DNA from: Succinimonas sp045124755
Lineage (GTDB): Bacteria > Pseudomonadota > Gammaproteobacteria > Enterobacterales > Succinivibrionaceae
Assembly (NCBI RefSeq): GCF_045124755.1
Contig: NZ_JBGVMK010000174.1
Reading direction: 5' to 3' (one strand)
Length of the DNA: 22,359 nucleotides
Shown piece after piece: positions 15,572-22,359 of the stretch. A program made the position numbers and the translations under genes. Below the pieces are notes generated by a model that saw only the letters and a program-made list of their open reading frames with translations, searched no databases and was not told where the DNA came from. Within the stretch, counting starts at the first letter, position 1. Each line of letters begins with the position of its first letter.

Positions 15572-15657
15572 AAACTGACTTCCCAAACTGTCAGCGGCAA
15601 AACTGACAGAAAATGTACTTGAAAATATATTTGAAAACGGTACCATAAAAAGTACAT
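15572..15657. promoter_or_regulatory. Inverted and direct repeats upstream of the chaperone-effector operon
   Basis: AAACTG occurs three times at 15572, 15585 and 15600. The last two form the inverted repeat CTGTCAG / CTGACAG (15588-15609). A second inverted repeat ATGTACTT / AAGTACAT spans 15613-15657 around an AT-rich 29-base centre. This looks like an operator/promoter region for the operon, but I see no clean sigma70 pair; TTGACA at 15703-15708 has no well-spaced -10. Confidence 0.45.
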
Positions 15658-15800
15658 GATAATGAGGCAGTTTACAGACGCGCTCCCGTGTTTCAAAAAT
15701 TTTTGACAAGGAGCCGTAACCGACTTCCCTGTTATTCGTTATCCCTGCAATTAAGGACGGCAGAGCCGGATGTTTCACAGTCAATCAATTAGGAGCAGTT

Positions 15801-16283
15801 ATGAGTCTCGATTCAGCAAAGGCATTGGTTTTATCACTGGTTAAAAAACTTGGCATCGGCGGGGAAGACGCCGTTTCCGGCAATGACGGCATGTTCACTT
15901 TAACTCTGGAACAGTCCTGGATGCCTCAGATTCACATGTGTTATATCAGCTCTGATGATTCCATGGTTTTTTTCTCTGAGATTGGAATGCTGAATGCTGA
16001 CAATGAGTACGAGATCCTCAGAACCATGATGAAGAGACAGTACCTGTTTGCGGATTCAAATGGCGTAACCACTGCTCTGTCCGATGATGACAATGTGCTT
16101 ACTGCGCAGCTTAAGTTCGGAATCAGCGAAATGTCCGATGATGAGTTTGCTTCCCTCCTTAATAACTTTGTCGGCGAGACCGCAAAGTTAAAAGTCCTGG
16201 TATACGGAGAATCCTCCGAATCACCTTCCGATGGAAGCGCCGACATTGCTTTGACTGACAGCAGCTCTTTTATATCAGTCTGA
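15801..16283 (+). CDS. CesT-type (class I) type III secretion chaperone-like protein
   Basis: The 160-residue acidic protein has the layout of class I type III secretion chaperones. A first amphipathic helix (3-18) is followed by short strands (FTLTLE; IHMCYI and SMVFFSEIGML), then a helix (NEYEILRTMMKRQYLF), a GVTTALSDDDNVLTAQLKF pair of strands, and a final helix beginning MSDDEFASLLNNFV. Such proteins bind one effector in the cytoplasm and hand it to the secretion machine. The call rests on pattern, size, acidity and position: a large effector-like gene follows 79 bases downstream. Residues 137-160 are a Ser/Asp-rich extension. AGGAG lies 5 bases before the ATG. Base composition is more AT-rich than the housekeeping genes to the left. 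Confidence 0.75.
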   Translation: MSLDSAKALVLSLVKKLGIGGEDAVSGNDGMFTLTLEQSWMPQIHMCYISSDDSMVFFSEIGMLNADNEYEILRTMMKRQYLFADSNGVTTALSDDDNVLTAQLKFGISEMSDDEFASLLNNFVGETAKLKVLVYGESSESPSDGSADIALTDSSSFISV

Positions 16284-16310
16284 CAGCAGGCATCACTTTT
16301 TAACAAATGC

Positions 16311-16331
16311 GGCCCGGCAAACGGCCGGGCC
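16311..16331 (+). other. Intercistronic hairpin
   Basis: GGCCCGG / CCGGGCC with a 7-base loop lies between the chaperone and effector genes. No T-run follows, so it is more likely an mRNA processing or stability element that sets their relative expression than a terminator. Confidence 0.5.
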
Positions 16332-16362
16332 CTATCACTATCAAAAAATTGGGGAAACGAAA

Positions 16363-19300
16363 ATGACCGGATTAAATACTTTAGACACCACGCAGCGCGA
16401 TAACACTTTAGCAGATTTTCAGATGCAGCAGAATTCTTCCGGAAACCAAAATGGCAATGGTTCCGATGTCGGCAGAAGAACTGATGAAAGACCCCCTGTA
16501 ATGGCTGAGGTTTCAGGCGAGAAGCTCCTCCAGAATGCCACAATTCAAAAGACTGCCGGTTTGAGCAAAAATCAGACTTCGGCGCTTAAAAAGCTTAATC
16601 TGGCTAAAGTCGGCGAGTATCTGGGAAATCTGTTTACCGCTGTTGGCAAATCCGCAGTGAAGGGTTTCAGAGCCGTAAAGAACTTTTTCTCCGGACATCA
16701 CAAAGCCGTGCCCTCCGCCGCCGAACTGAAGGAAATGAAGAATATTTTTTCCATCGGCCTCGAACTTGACGACGACAGTTCATCCTCCGGTAATATCAGC
16801 TACAAGGATTTCAAGAATTTATTCACTCTTGGCATCGGAAGCCTCGGGGATCAGCCGTATGCCAGCAAGGGAGAATTTTACCAGGCGCTTGCTGAAAAGC
16901 ACGGCAGCGCGATTTTCAAGCCGTTTGAGGCTCTGGTGGATAAGCTGTGCGTCAAGCTTGGTTCCGGGGATGCCGCAAAGGGTCAGGAGATGCTGAAGAA
17001 CGCCGTAATCAGCATCCAGGGTTCCTTTGACTCCAAAAACGGGCTCCATGCCGAGCTTTTCTCATGCATGTTCAAAGATCTCAGTGGCGCCCCTGACAGT
17101 CTGAAGGATACCACAGACAAGAATCCCGCTGATATCCTGAAGTTTCTTGATCAGCGGCTGAGAAGCATTGTAGGCACTCATGTTCTCGGCGCCTCCAAAA
17201 ATGCCGAAAAACCGGTTAGCAGCAATGCTCAGGCATCTGCGCAGCAGGCTCCGGCGTCTGTTAAGCAGGCTCAGGCATCCGGCCAGCAGGCTCCGGCGCC
17301 GGATCTCCCGCTGAACAAAGAACTTGCTGAAAGCCTGATCTTCACGGCCAAGCCAGGGGCTCAAATAGACGGTTCAATTCTCATTAGAATGGCTAAAGAT
17401 ACTAGCGGTTTCAAAAAGGCGGTTACTAATTTCATGAATAAGCAGGCAGCTCCGTTTATTCAGACTCATGGATCGGCAGCGGTTGCCTCCATGGTTTCAA
17501 AACTTTCGGGAATTCCGGAGGATGCATTAAAGGCTAGTTATGACCTGCAAAAAGCGCTGGTTAACTGTCTGTTTATCAAGGGTAGCGAATCTGCAAACAA
17601 GCTTATTGAACTTCTGAATAACAACGGGACTGCAAAGGGCTTTGAAAAGCTGGTTAATGAGAGACTGCAGGAATTTGAAAAATATGTTCAGGATCCTTCG
17701 AAGATCCCTAATCCTGTTTCAGCTGCGGTTGGCTCAGATGCCTCTGTTCAGTCACGCCAGCCTGCTCCGGGACCGTATAAATGCTCCGTTGACACCGCCA
17801 AATTTGCCAATATGCGTGATGGTGATAATCTCAGGAATTGCGGTTTATGGCTGTCAACACCTGCCAAGCCTGGAACTGTTTCCGCACTCGACATAGTCCG
17901 GCGTCTTGATCCGATCTCAGTGATGGGCGGCATGGAGCACTTTCTTATGAATGTAACAAAGTGCAAACACGGAGAGATTGATGCTATCAACAACAAGAGA
18001 CCTGCCGGTTCTCCCATCATAGACAGAACAAGGATGGCGGCATATCTTGCTTTGGAAGAGATTGCCGATGACTTTGTTTCAAAATTCGGACCTGACGCAA
18101 TTAAGAGAATAGTGGAGTCTGTAGGGGGCACGTATGATCCGAAGAACTCCACCTATGTACTGGATCTTGCCAGAGTAGTCTTTTGCAATAATGAAGTTTT
18201 TGAAGGTAACTATGCAATAGCTTCATTAGCGAGCAAATATGGTCAGTACAGCGATAATGACCAAGGTCTTGTTGATATCTTCATTGACGGAATCAATGCC
18301 TATGCGGAGAAGCTCGGTCTGAAGCCTCTTGACAAGCCTCTGGAACTGCAGCCTCCTGTAAATAAGGAAATTGCTGAAAAACTTATCTTTAAACCAGAGC
18401 CGGGAGCTGATTATGATAATTCCTTTACTCTGGGAGTTTCTAGAGATAATACCGGACTTGGGGAAGCTCAACATAAATTTTTTAATCAGGCAGACGCTTT
18501 AATTGAGTCTTTTGGTGTTGAGCATACTGCCTCTGTCGTTTCAAAACTTACCGGCATACCGGCGGATAACATTAATGTTAGTCGTATACTAAGATTCGCC
18601 ATGCTTAACAGCCTCTTTATTGAAGGCACTGAGTCAGCAAACAAACTGAGAGAGCTGCTGAATAACAACGGCACGGAAAAGGATCTGAGCGCGCTGATAC
18701 AGAAGGAAATGGAAAATTTGAAAAAATATCTCCAGGATCCGGCTGCGATTCCAAATGTTATATCAGCAGAGCCGGTCATCAAGAGTGAATATAAAATGGC
18801 TGGAAATATTCCAGGGCCGTATAAGTGTTCTTTTGATACCGCAAAGTTTAACCCAGCAGATAAGAATTTCACACCTAATTTATTGGCATTTGACTCACAG
18901 GGTAGCGTAGAACCACCTTCCAGGTTGATCGCCAAACTAGATAAGGAAGCTTCCAATGTTAATGAAATGCTTGAAAATTTAGAAAAATGTAAAAATGGTC
19001 AATACAATGAAGTAAACAGAAACAGAACTGGAAACTCTTTGATAAAAGAAGAAGTGGTTCGCCCTTATTTTGTCCTCGAAGAGATTACTAATGATTTTAT
19101 ATCCAAGTTCGGCAAAGAGGCTGTTAAGCAGATTGTGGAATCCATCGGCGGCAAGTACGAGCAGGATAATTCAACTGACACTATAGAGCTTGCAAGAGCT
19201 CTTATACGTGAAAACCGTGAATTTGATGTTCATCTTGAATTATCTGCCTGTGTAATGGAGAGCCCGGGAGCCTACAGACCTAATCTGGCCGGTTTTGCGG

Positions 19301-19365
19301 ATATTTTCATTGACGCGATTAATGTCCAGGCATCCAAGCTTGGTCTGCAGCCTCTGAATAAATAA
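16363..19365 (+). CDS. Large type III effector-like protein with tandem ~340-residue modules
   Basis: This 1000-residue protein has no Sec signal. The first 45 residues are rich in Ser, Thr, Asn and Gln and look disordered, as expected for a type III secretion signal. The chaperone gene directly upstream supports export by that route, but no secretion apparatus is in the window. Residues 50-115 could be the chaperone-binding region. Residues 120-275 form a helical part that weakly echoes the later modules. A Gln/Ala/Pro linker (288-314) with repeated QAPAS-like units follows. Two homologous modules fill the rest: residues 318-658 and 667-1000. Each has an N-terminal half (SGIPEDAL; ESANKL-ELLNNNGT; QDP-IPN) and a C-terminal half starting at GPYKCS-DTAKF (470 and 818), with LEEI-DDF-SKFG and FID-IN-KLGL-PL-K near the end. 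I do not recognise an enzymatic domain. The ribosome-binding site is GGGGAAA. Confidence 0.7.
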   Translation: MTGLNTLDTTQRDNTLADFQMQQNSSGNQNGNGSDVGRRTDERPPVMAEVSGEKLLQNATIQKTAGLSKNQTSALKKLNLAKVGEYLGNLFTAVGKSAVKGFRAVKNFFSGHHKAVPSAAELKEMKNIFSIGLELDDDSSSSGNISYKDFKNLFTLGIGSLGDQPYASKGEFYQALAEKHGSAIFKPFEALVDKLCVKLGSGDAAKGQEMLKNAVISIQGSFDSKNGLHAELFSCMFKDLSGAPDSLKDTTDKNPADILKFLDQRLRSIVGTHVLGASKNAEKPVSSNAQASAQQAPASVKQAQASGQQAPAPDLPLNKELAESLIFTAKPGAQIDGSILIRMAKDTSGFKKAVTNFMNKQAAPFIQTHGSAAVASMVSKLSGIPEDALKASYDLQKALVNCLFIKGSESANKLIELLNNNGTAKGFEKLVNERLQEFEKYVQDPSKIPNPVSAAVGSDASVQSRQPAPGPYKCSVDTAKFANMRDGDNLRNCGLWLSTPAKPGTVSALDIVRRLDPISVMGGMEHFLMNVTKCKHGEIDAINNKRPAGSPIIDRTRMAAYLALEEIADDFVSKFGPDAIKRIVESVGGTYDPKNSTYVLDLARVVFCNNEVFEGNYAIASLASKYGQYSDNDQGLVDIFIDGINAYAEKLGLKPLDKPLELQPPVNKEIAEKLIFKPEPGADYDNSFTLGVSRDNTGLGEAQHKFFNQADALIESFGVEHTASVVSKLTGIPADNINVSRILRFAMLNSLFIEGTESANKLRELLNNNGTEKDLSALIQKEMENLKKYLQDPAAIPNVISAEPVIKSEYKMAGNIPGPYKCSFDTAKFNPADKNFTPNLLAFDSQGSVEPPSRLIAKLDKEASNVNEMLENLEKCKNGQYNEVNRNRTGNSLIKEEVVRPYFVLEEITNDFISKFGKEAVKQIVESIGGKYEQDNSTDTIELARALIRENREFDVHLELSACVMESPGAYRPNLAGFADIFIDAINVQASKLGLQPLNK
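17314..18336 (+). repeat. Effector internal module 1
   Basis: This encodes residues 318-658, from NKELAESLIF to LGLKPLDK. It aligns end to end with module 2. Markers in order are SGIPEDAL, ESANKLIELLNNNGT, GPYKCSVDTAKF at 470, LEEIADDFVSKFG and FIDGIN. Confidence 0.85.
18361..19362 (+). repeat. Effector internal module 2
   Basis: This encodes residues 667-1000, from NKEIAEKLIF to LGLQPLNK. Its markers are at an offset of 348-349 residues from module 1 (318 to 667; 470 to 818). The two have diverged well beyond recent duplication, but short near-identical DNA remains at the codons for LLNNNGT. Confidence 0.85.
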
Positions 19366-19466
19366 TCGCGTCATGCAGGAAAGTAAGCTGCCATGTCGCG
19401 CTGTTTATGAAGAAAGCGAGGTGACGTATTCCGGATCTTGATCTGAGTTGCCATTTGTAATACACG

Positions 19467-19502
19467 AAAAAAGGATCTCCTGCAGGAGGTCCTTTTTTAT
19501 TT
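19467..19502 (+). terminator. Intrinsic terminator of the chaperone-effector operon
   Basis: AAAAAAGGATCTCC / GGAGGTCCTTTTTT forms a long stem with one G-U pair and a TGCA loop (19467-19498), running into a T-rich stretch. It lies about 100 bases after the effector stop codon. The A-run makes it usable in both directions. Confidence 0.85.
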
Positions 19503-19523
19503 GTCTCGGTTTCAATGGCGACT

Positions 19524-19710
19524 TTCATAAGCTTAAAAGTCCCCCTCGCTTACCCACTGCTCGCTTACGCAATCAAAAGCCGGCCTTCCGGAAGCGACAC
19601 CAGGTATGCGATTCCGAAAAATCCCCGGAAAACCGCCCTCTGCCGGATCGGAAATCCTGAGAGAGCGCTCTTCCGGCAGGATTAGGGGAGTAAAACAGAA
19701 TCCGGGATTA
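19524..19710. repeat. Leader repeat of the duplicated module, copy C (relic)
   Basis: CATAAGCTTAAA and CCCCCTCGCTTAC match copy B (14513-14610). TTCCGGCAGGATT, an ACAG segment and GGGATTACC follow later at about 19671-19711. An insertion of roughly 100 bases separates the two matching parts. The open frame that should start here is not related to the 114-residue family, so only the leader survives. It lies between the effector operon and the transposase. Confidence 0.6.
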
Positions 19711-19985
19711 CCCTGCTGCTATCCTGTCCCAGAGTTCTCATGTTAACAGAAAGCAGGCTTAAAGCGGCCGTCATGGCTGAAAAACAACGGCAAAAATGAG
19801 GGAATTTTGAGAAACGCTCTCCAGAAAAGCCGCATCCCGCCGGAACCCCCTCTGAAAACCGGAGGCAGGAAATGTTTTTCAGGAGGCGGTCTAAGGTAGA
19901 ATAAATAACTGTTCCATGTGTTAAAAAATCATCGATCATGTCGGCCCGCAGCAGCCGCTGACTTCGGCTTCAGGAAACAAAGATC
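19711..19985. other. Intergenic region upstream of the transposase
   Basis: No supported gene. The left end of the insertion sequence should be here or just to the left, but I could not find a convincing terminal inverted repeat. A possible -10 TAGAAT occurs at about 19897-19902. Confidence 0.4.
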
Positions 19986-21917
19986 ATGCCCCATGTATAC
20001 AGAGAGCGTCCGGCAATCCCGATTCCGGTGGATGCGTACGTCAATCATTCAGACGCCAGGGTTTACCTGATTGATGCGGTGACCAGGAAGAGAACCGTCA
20101 TCGGAGTGGCTGCCTCGGATACCGCCATGCATCCCAATGACACCTACCGCAAGCTTTACCCGGACTTATGGGCTGAGTTTTATTCCGAGTATCACGACCG
20201 GAATAAACAGGTGGCGCGGGTGGGCATGTACGGCCTCTGTCTCGGAGCTTCCTGCCAAAACGGGCTCTATGAGACTCTTCTGGAGGCTTACGGGGCCGAA
20301 ATGGCCAATCTCATTATGGACGCCTCCATGTATGCGATCATGGATTGTCTGGATGAGGAACCCCGGCTGTTCCCGGACAGAATGGAAAACCAGGTGCTGT
20401 TCTCTCCTGATGTTTTCAGGGCCGCCGATCTTGCGGAGACCGCTGCCGGTAGTATTACGGAGGAAATGCAGGCCGGGTTCCGGGAACGCTGGATCCGGAA
20501 ATGCGCAGAAAAAGGCCTTAAGGAAGTCTGGCTTATTGCTGCCGCCCCTGACCATGACTGCTTTTGCGGTGGCTCCCGGATCCCGGAGAGCTCTTGCGCG
20601 GCCCATCCTGAAAATCCCCTCCCGGGCTGCATTTACGCCGTTTCCGCTGCTGCCGGAGAACCGGTTTCATATTTCGTCAACCCGGACGGAAAGGCTGATG
20701 CCGAGACCTTCCGGAAAATCATTGACTCCCTTAAGGAATACGGAGTTGACGTGGCCGGGGTTATTCTGGACAGCGGCTTTTATGCGCCTGATACGGTAAA
20801 GGCCCTGAAAAAACTTAAGCTTGATTACGTCATGGCGCTTCCGGAGGACAGCAGGGAATACCGGAATGTACTGGAGAGCCGTGGTGATGAGCTGTTTTTC
20901 AATCCGGAATTTCTCATTGAGGGCCTTCTTGAAAAACCCGTTAACAGGATGAATCTCTACGGTGTATCCCAGGAAGCGCCAGGCCGGAGTAAAAAGCCCG
21001 GTGGCAAGAGCATCAGCCTGTACTATTCCTCCGAGATCGGTCTTCTCCGGGGGCAGGACTTCAATATGGCCCTGAGCGCGGCCAAGGAACAGGCGGAAGA
21101 GGATGCCGCCAGAGGAAAGGAACCAATTATCCCCGCAAAGTTCCGGGCCTATCTGGAGTCCGTTAAAAATCCGGACGGCAGCTTCAGCGTCAACTGCAAT
21201 TTTGAGGCGTGGCGGCAGGCCCTGAAAGACCGGGGGTTCTTCGCCCTGCTGTCCTCCCGGGACTTCGGCCCCCGGAAAACCTATGAACTCTATGCGCTCA
21301 GGAGCCCCGCGGAAGAACAGTACCAGATTCTCAGAGCCCTGGAAGGATTTACTGCGGCAGCAGAGGAGACCGGGACGGCGTCGGATGCGGACAAAGCTCA
21401 GACCACGATGCTGAAATACGCCATTTGCTTTGCCTCCGCCGCGCTCCGGCATGCCATCATGACCGCCTGCCGGAACAGAAGGCAGGATCCCAATGACATG
21501 ATCCGGGAAATGGACGAGATCCGGCTCCTGAGCCTGGAAAACCGGGAATACATGTTTATCAGAAGCATGTCCCCCGAGGCGAAAAATCTCTTAGAGGAGT
21601 TCTCCATGAAGCCGGAGAGCTTTGATGCGATCGCCAGAGATTACAGCCGCAGGGAAAGGGAATCGGTCAAAAACCCGGTTCATACCCTGCCTGACATGGG
21701 AATGATCGGTAAAAGGAAACGCGGCCGGCAGCCCGGGAGCAAGAATAAGGCCACGCTGGCACGGGAAGCGGCCATTGCCGAAGCCAAGGCCCGGGGAGAG
21801 TATGAGGAGGAGCCGAAGCGGAAAAAGGGAAGGCCCTTTGGGTCAAAGGACTCCGCGCCCCGCAAGGTACGGAGTGATTCCGGAGTTAAAAGAGGCCCCC
21901 GCAAGAACGAATCGTAA
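19986..21917 (+). CDS. IS4-superfamily-like (IS1634-type) transposase with AT-hook-like tail
   Basis: The 643-residue protein resembles DDE transposases of the IS4/IS1634 group. The N-terminal part (about 20-110) includes ARVYLIDAVTRKRTVIG, like the usual key-phrase region. VILDSGFYAPDTVKALKK with Asp262 matches the second catalytic Asp block. FALLSSRDFGPRKTYELYALRSPAEEQYQ with Glu443 or Glu444 matches the glutamate block. The first Asp is probably in APDHD (189 or 191). The last 71 residues are highly basic, with GRQPGSKNK (about 580-588) and KKGRPFGSKD (613-622), similar to AT-hook motifs that bind the minor groove of AT-rich DNA. The frame is intact, so the element may be active. The ATG at 19986 has only a weak AGGA site 13 bases upstream. 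Terminal inverted repeats and target duplications were not identified. Confidence 0.75.
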   Translation: MPHVYRERPAIPIPVDAYVNHSDARVYLIDAVTRKRTVIGVAASDTAMHPNDTYRKLYPDLWAEFYSEYHDRNKQVARVGMYGLCLGASCQNGLYETLLEAYGAEMANLIMDASMYAIMDCLDEEPRLFPDRMENQVLFSPDVFRAADLAETAAGSITEEMQAGFRERWIRKCAEKGLKEVWLIAAAPDHDCFCGGSRIPESSCAAHPENPLPGCIYAVSAAAGEPVSYFVNPDGKADAETFRKIIDSLKEYGVDVAGVILDSGFYAPDTVKALKKLKLDYVMALPEDSREYRNVLESRGDELFFNPEFLIEGLLEKPVNRMNLYGVSQEAPGRSKKPGGKSISLYYSSEIGLLRGQDFNMALSAAKEQAEEDAARGKEPIIPAKFRAYLESVKNPDGSFSVNCNFEAWRQALKDRGFFALLSSRDFGPRKTYELYALRSPAEEQYQILRALEGFTAAAEETGTASDADKAQTTMLKYAICFASAALRHAIMTACRNRRQDPNDMIREMDEIRLLSLENREYMFIRSMSPEAKNLLEEFSMKPESFDAIARDYSRRERESVKNPVHTLPDMGMIGKRKRGRQPGSKNKATLAREAAIAEAKARGEYEEEPKRKKGRPFGSKDSAPRKVRSDSGVKRGPRKNES

Positions 21918-22061
21918 GTTTTACGGAGGGGTAATCAGCGGAGAGCAGGACTTTCGCCTGATAAACGATGCGGCAGCAATGTCAGACATTGAAACAGGCG
22001 TCTTCAGATATGCCGTTTTCTGGAATCATTTTTAAAAATGAACTAAAGATTTAAAAATTTT

Positions 22062-22076
22062 CCCATGACACATGGC
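22062..22076. promoter_or_regulatory. Palindromic operator-like site 1
   Basis: CCCATGACACATGGC is an imperfect version of site 2, with a CCATG / CATGG core. CGCAT follows directly. Confidence 0.45.
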
Positions 22077-22222
22077 GCATGCAAATTTTAAAACACAATT
22101 TTTCAAAAATAATTAAAAATCACATAACAATCTGTTCAATAAATATTTCCCTTACATTAAGATTATTTATAATACCGATATTAAACCTGTCATATATTTT
22201 TGGGGCAATTTCATCATAAATT

Positions 22223-22237
22223 CCCATGTCACATGGG
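22223..22237. promoter_or_regulatory. Palindromic operator-like site 2
   Basis: CCCATGTCACATGGG is a perfect 7-bp inverted repeat about one central base. It differs from site 1 at two positions and lies 161 bases further on, close to a whole number of helical turns. A dimeric regulator could bind both and loop the DNA. Confidence 0.5.
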
Positions 22238-22317
22238 TATGGGACGCATATAGAGGTACGATTAAGCATTTACTAACAACGGTAACCCAATCCTAACAAA
22301 AAAAATACAGAAAACAC

Positions 22318-22346
22318 TAGACTTTACAAAGCTGTTCTTGTAGAAT
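22318..22346 (+). promoter_or_regulatory. Possible rightward promoter at the window edge
   Basis: TAGACT (22318-22323) and TAGAAT (22341-22346) are separated by 17 bases. They match the -35 and -10 consensus at 4 and 5 of 6 positions. Any gene it serves lies beyond the window. Confidence 0.3.
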
Positions 22347-22359
22347 TGCTGTAAATAAT

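Larger units (their letters stand above)
21918..22359. other. AT-rich intergenic region with regulatory palindromes
   Basis: No open frame with a ribosome-binding site is seen. The first ~100 bases continue the GC-rich style of the transposase; from about 22025 the DNA becomes AT-rich. It contains two matching palindromes (22062 and 22223) and a possible promoter facing right at 22318-22346. The AT-rich part probably belongs to the gene beyond the window. Confidence 0.5.

Noticed and set aside
15703..15735. TTGACA with TGTTAT as a promoter for the chaperone gene
   Set aside because: The spacer is 21 bases and the -10 matches only 4 of 6 positions.
19700..22060. Terminal inverted repeats and target duplication of the insertion sequence
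   Set aside because: I compared both flanks by eye and found no convincing pair, so element boundaries are not given.

Overview
The window is about 22 kb of moderately GC-rich DNA (higher in the housekeeping genes, visibly lower around 15.5-19.4 kb and AT-rich at both outer edges). RluA of the enterobacterial type, lipoprotein and Sec signal peptides, and strong sigma70-like signals point to a Gram-negative gammaproteobacterium. A CoA-disulfide/polysulfide reductase-like enzyme, a clostripain-like protease and a PMCA-type Ca2+ pump would fit a gut-type anaerobe such as a Succinivibrionaceae member. That placement is an inference and cannot be proven from the window.

Layout. 1-1119: the start of a leftward gene with a strong promoter at the very edge, then about 1 kb without a convincing gene. 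That stretch is packed with perfect inverted repeats and holds copy 1 of a dispersed two-hairpin repeat. 1120-4178 (minus strand): a small exported four-cysteine protein followed by an exported clostripain-family (C11) protein with a long acidic tail, separated by two back-to-back terminator hairpins. 4374-7824 (plus): rluA, an unknown 205-aa acidic protein, and a CoA-disulfide reductase-like flavoprotein with a C-terminal rhodanese domain. 8127-9161 (minus): an unknown helical protein. 9584-12268 (plus): a Ca2+-transporting P-type ATPase with a strong terminator. 12538-14512 (minus): a duplicated two-gene module. One copy has a 114-aa unknown protein overlapping an exported lipoprotein prephenate dehydratase. 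The second copy keeps a paralogue of the small protein but only a decayed remnant of the dehydratase. 14513-15800: non-coding DNA with copy 2 of the dispersed hairpin repeat and a palindrome-rich region upstream of the next operon. 15801-19365 (plus): a CesT-type type III secretion chaperone followed by a 1000-aa effector-like protein built from a tandemly duplicated ~340-residue module, ending in a strong terminator. 19524-21917: a third relic of the module's leader DNA, then an IS4-superfamily-like transposase with a basic AT-hook-like tail. 21918-22359: AT-rich DNA with two near-identical 15-bp palindromes and a possible promoter facing out of the window.

How the parts fit. The left two thirds are ordinary chromosomal genes with accessory exported proteins. 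The right third looks like an accessory island: lower-GC chaperone/effector operon, a duplicated and decaying gene module, dispersed repeats and a transposase. The strongest candidates for something undescribed are the chaperone plus duplicated effector, and the exported prephenate dehydratase linked to a small unknown protein family. No type III secretion apparatus genes are in the window, so export of the effector is inferred.
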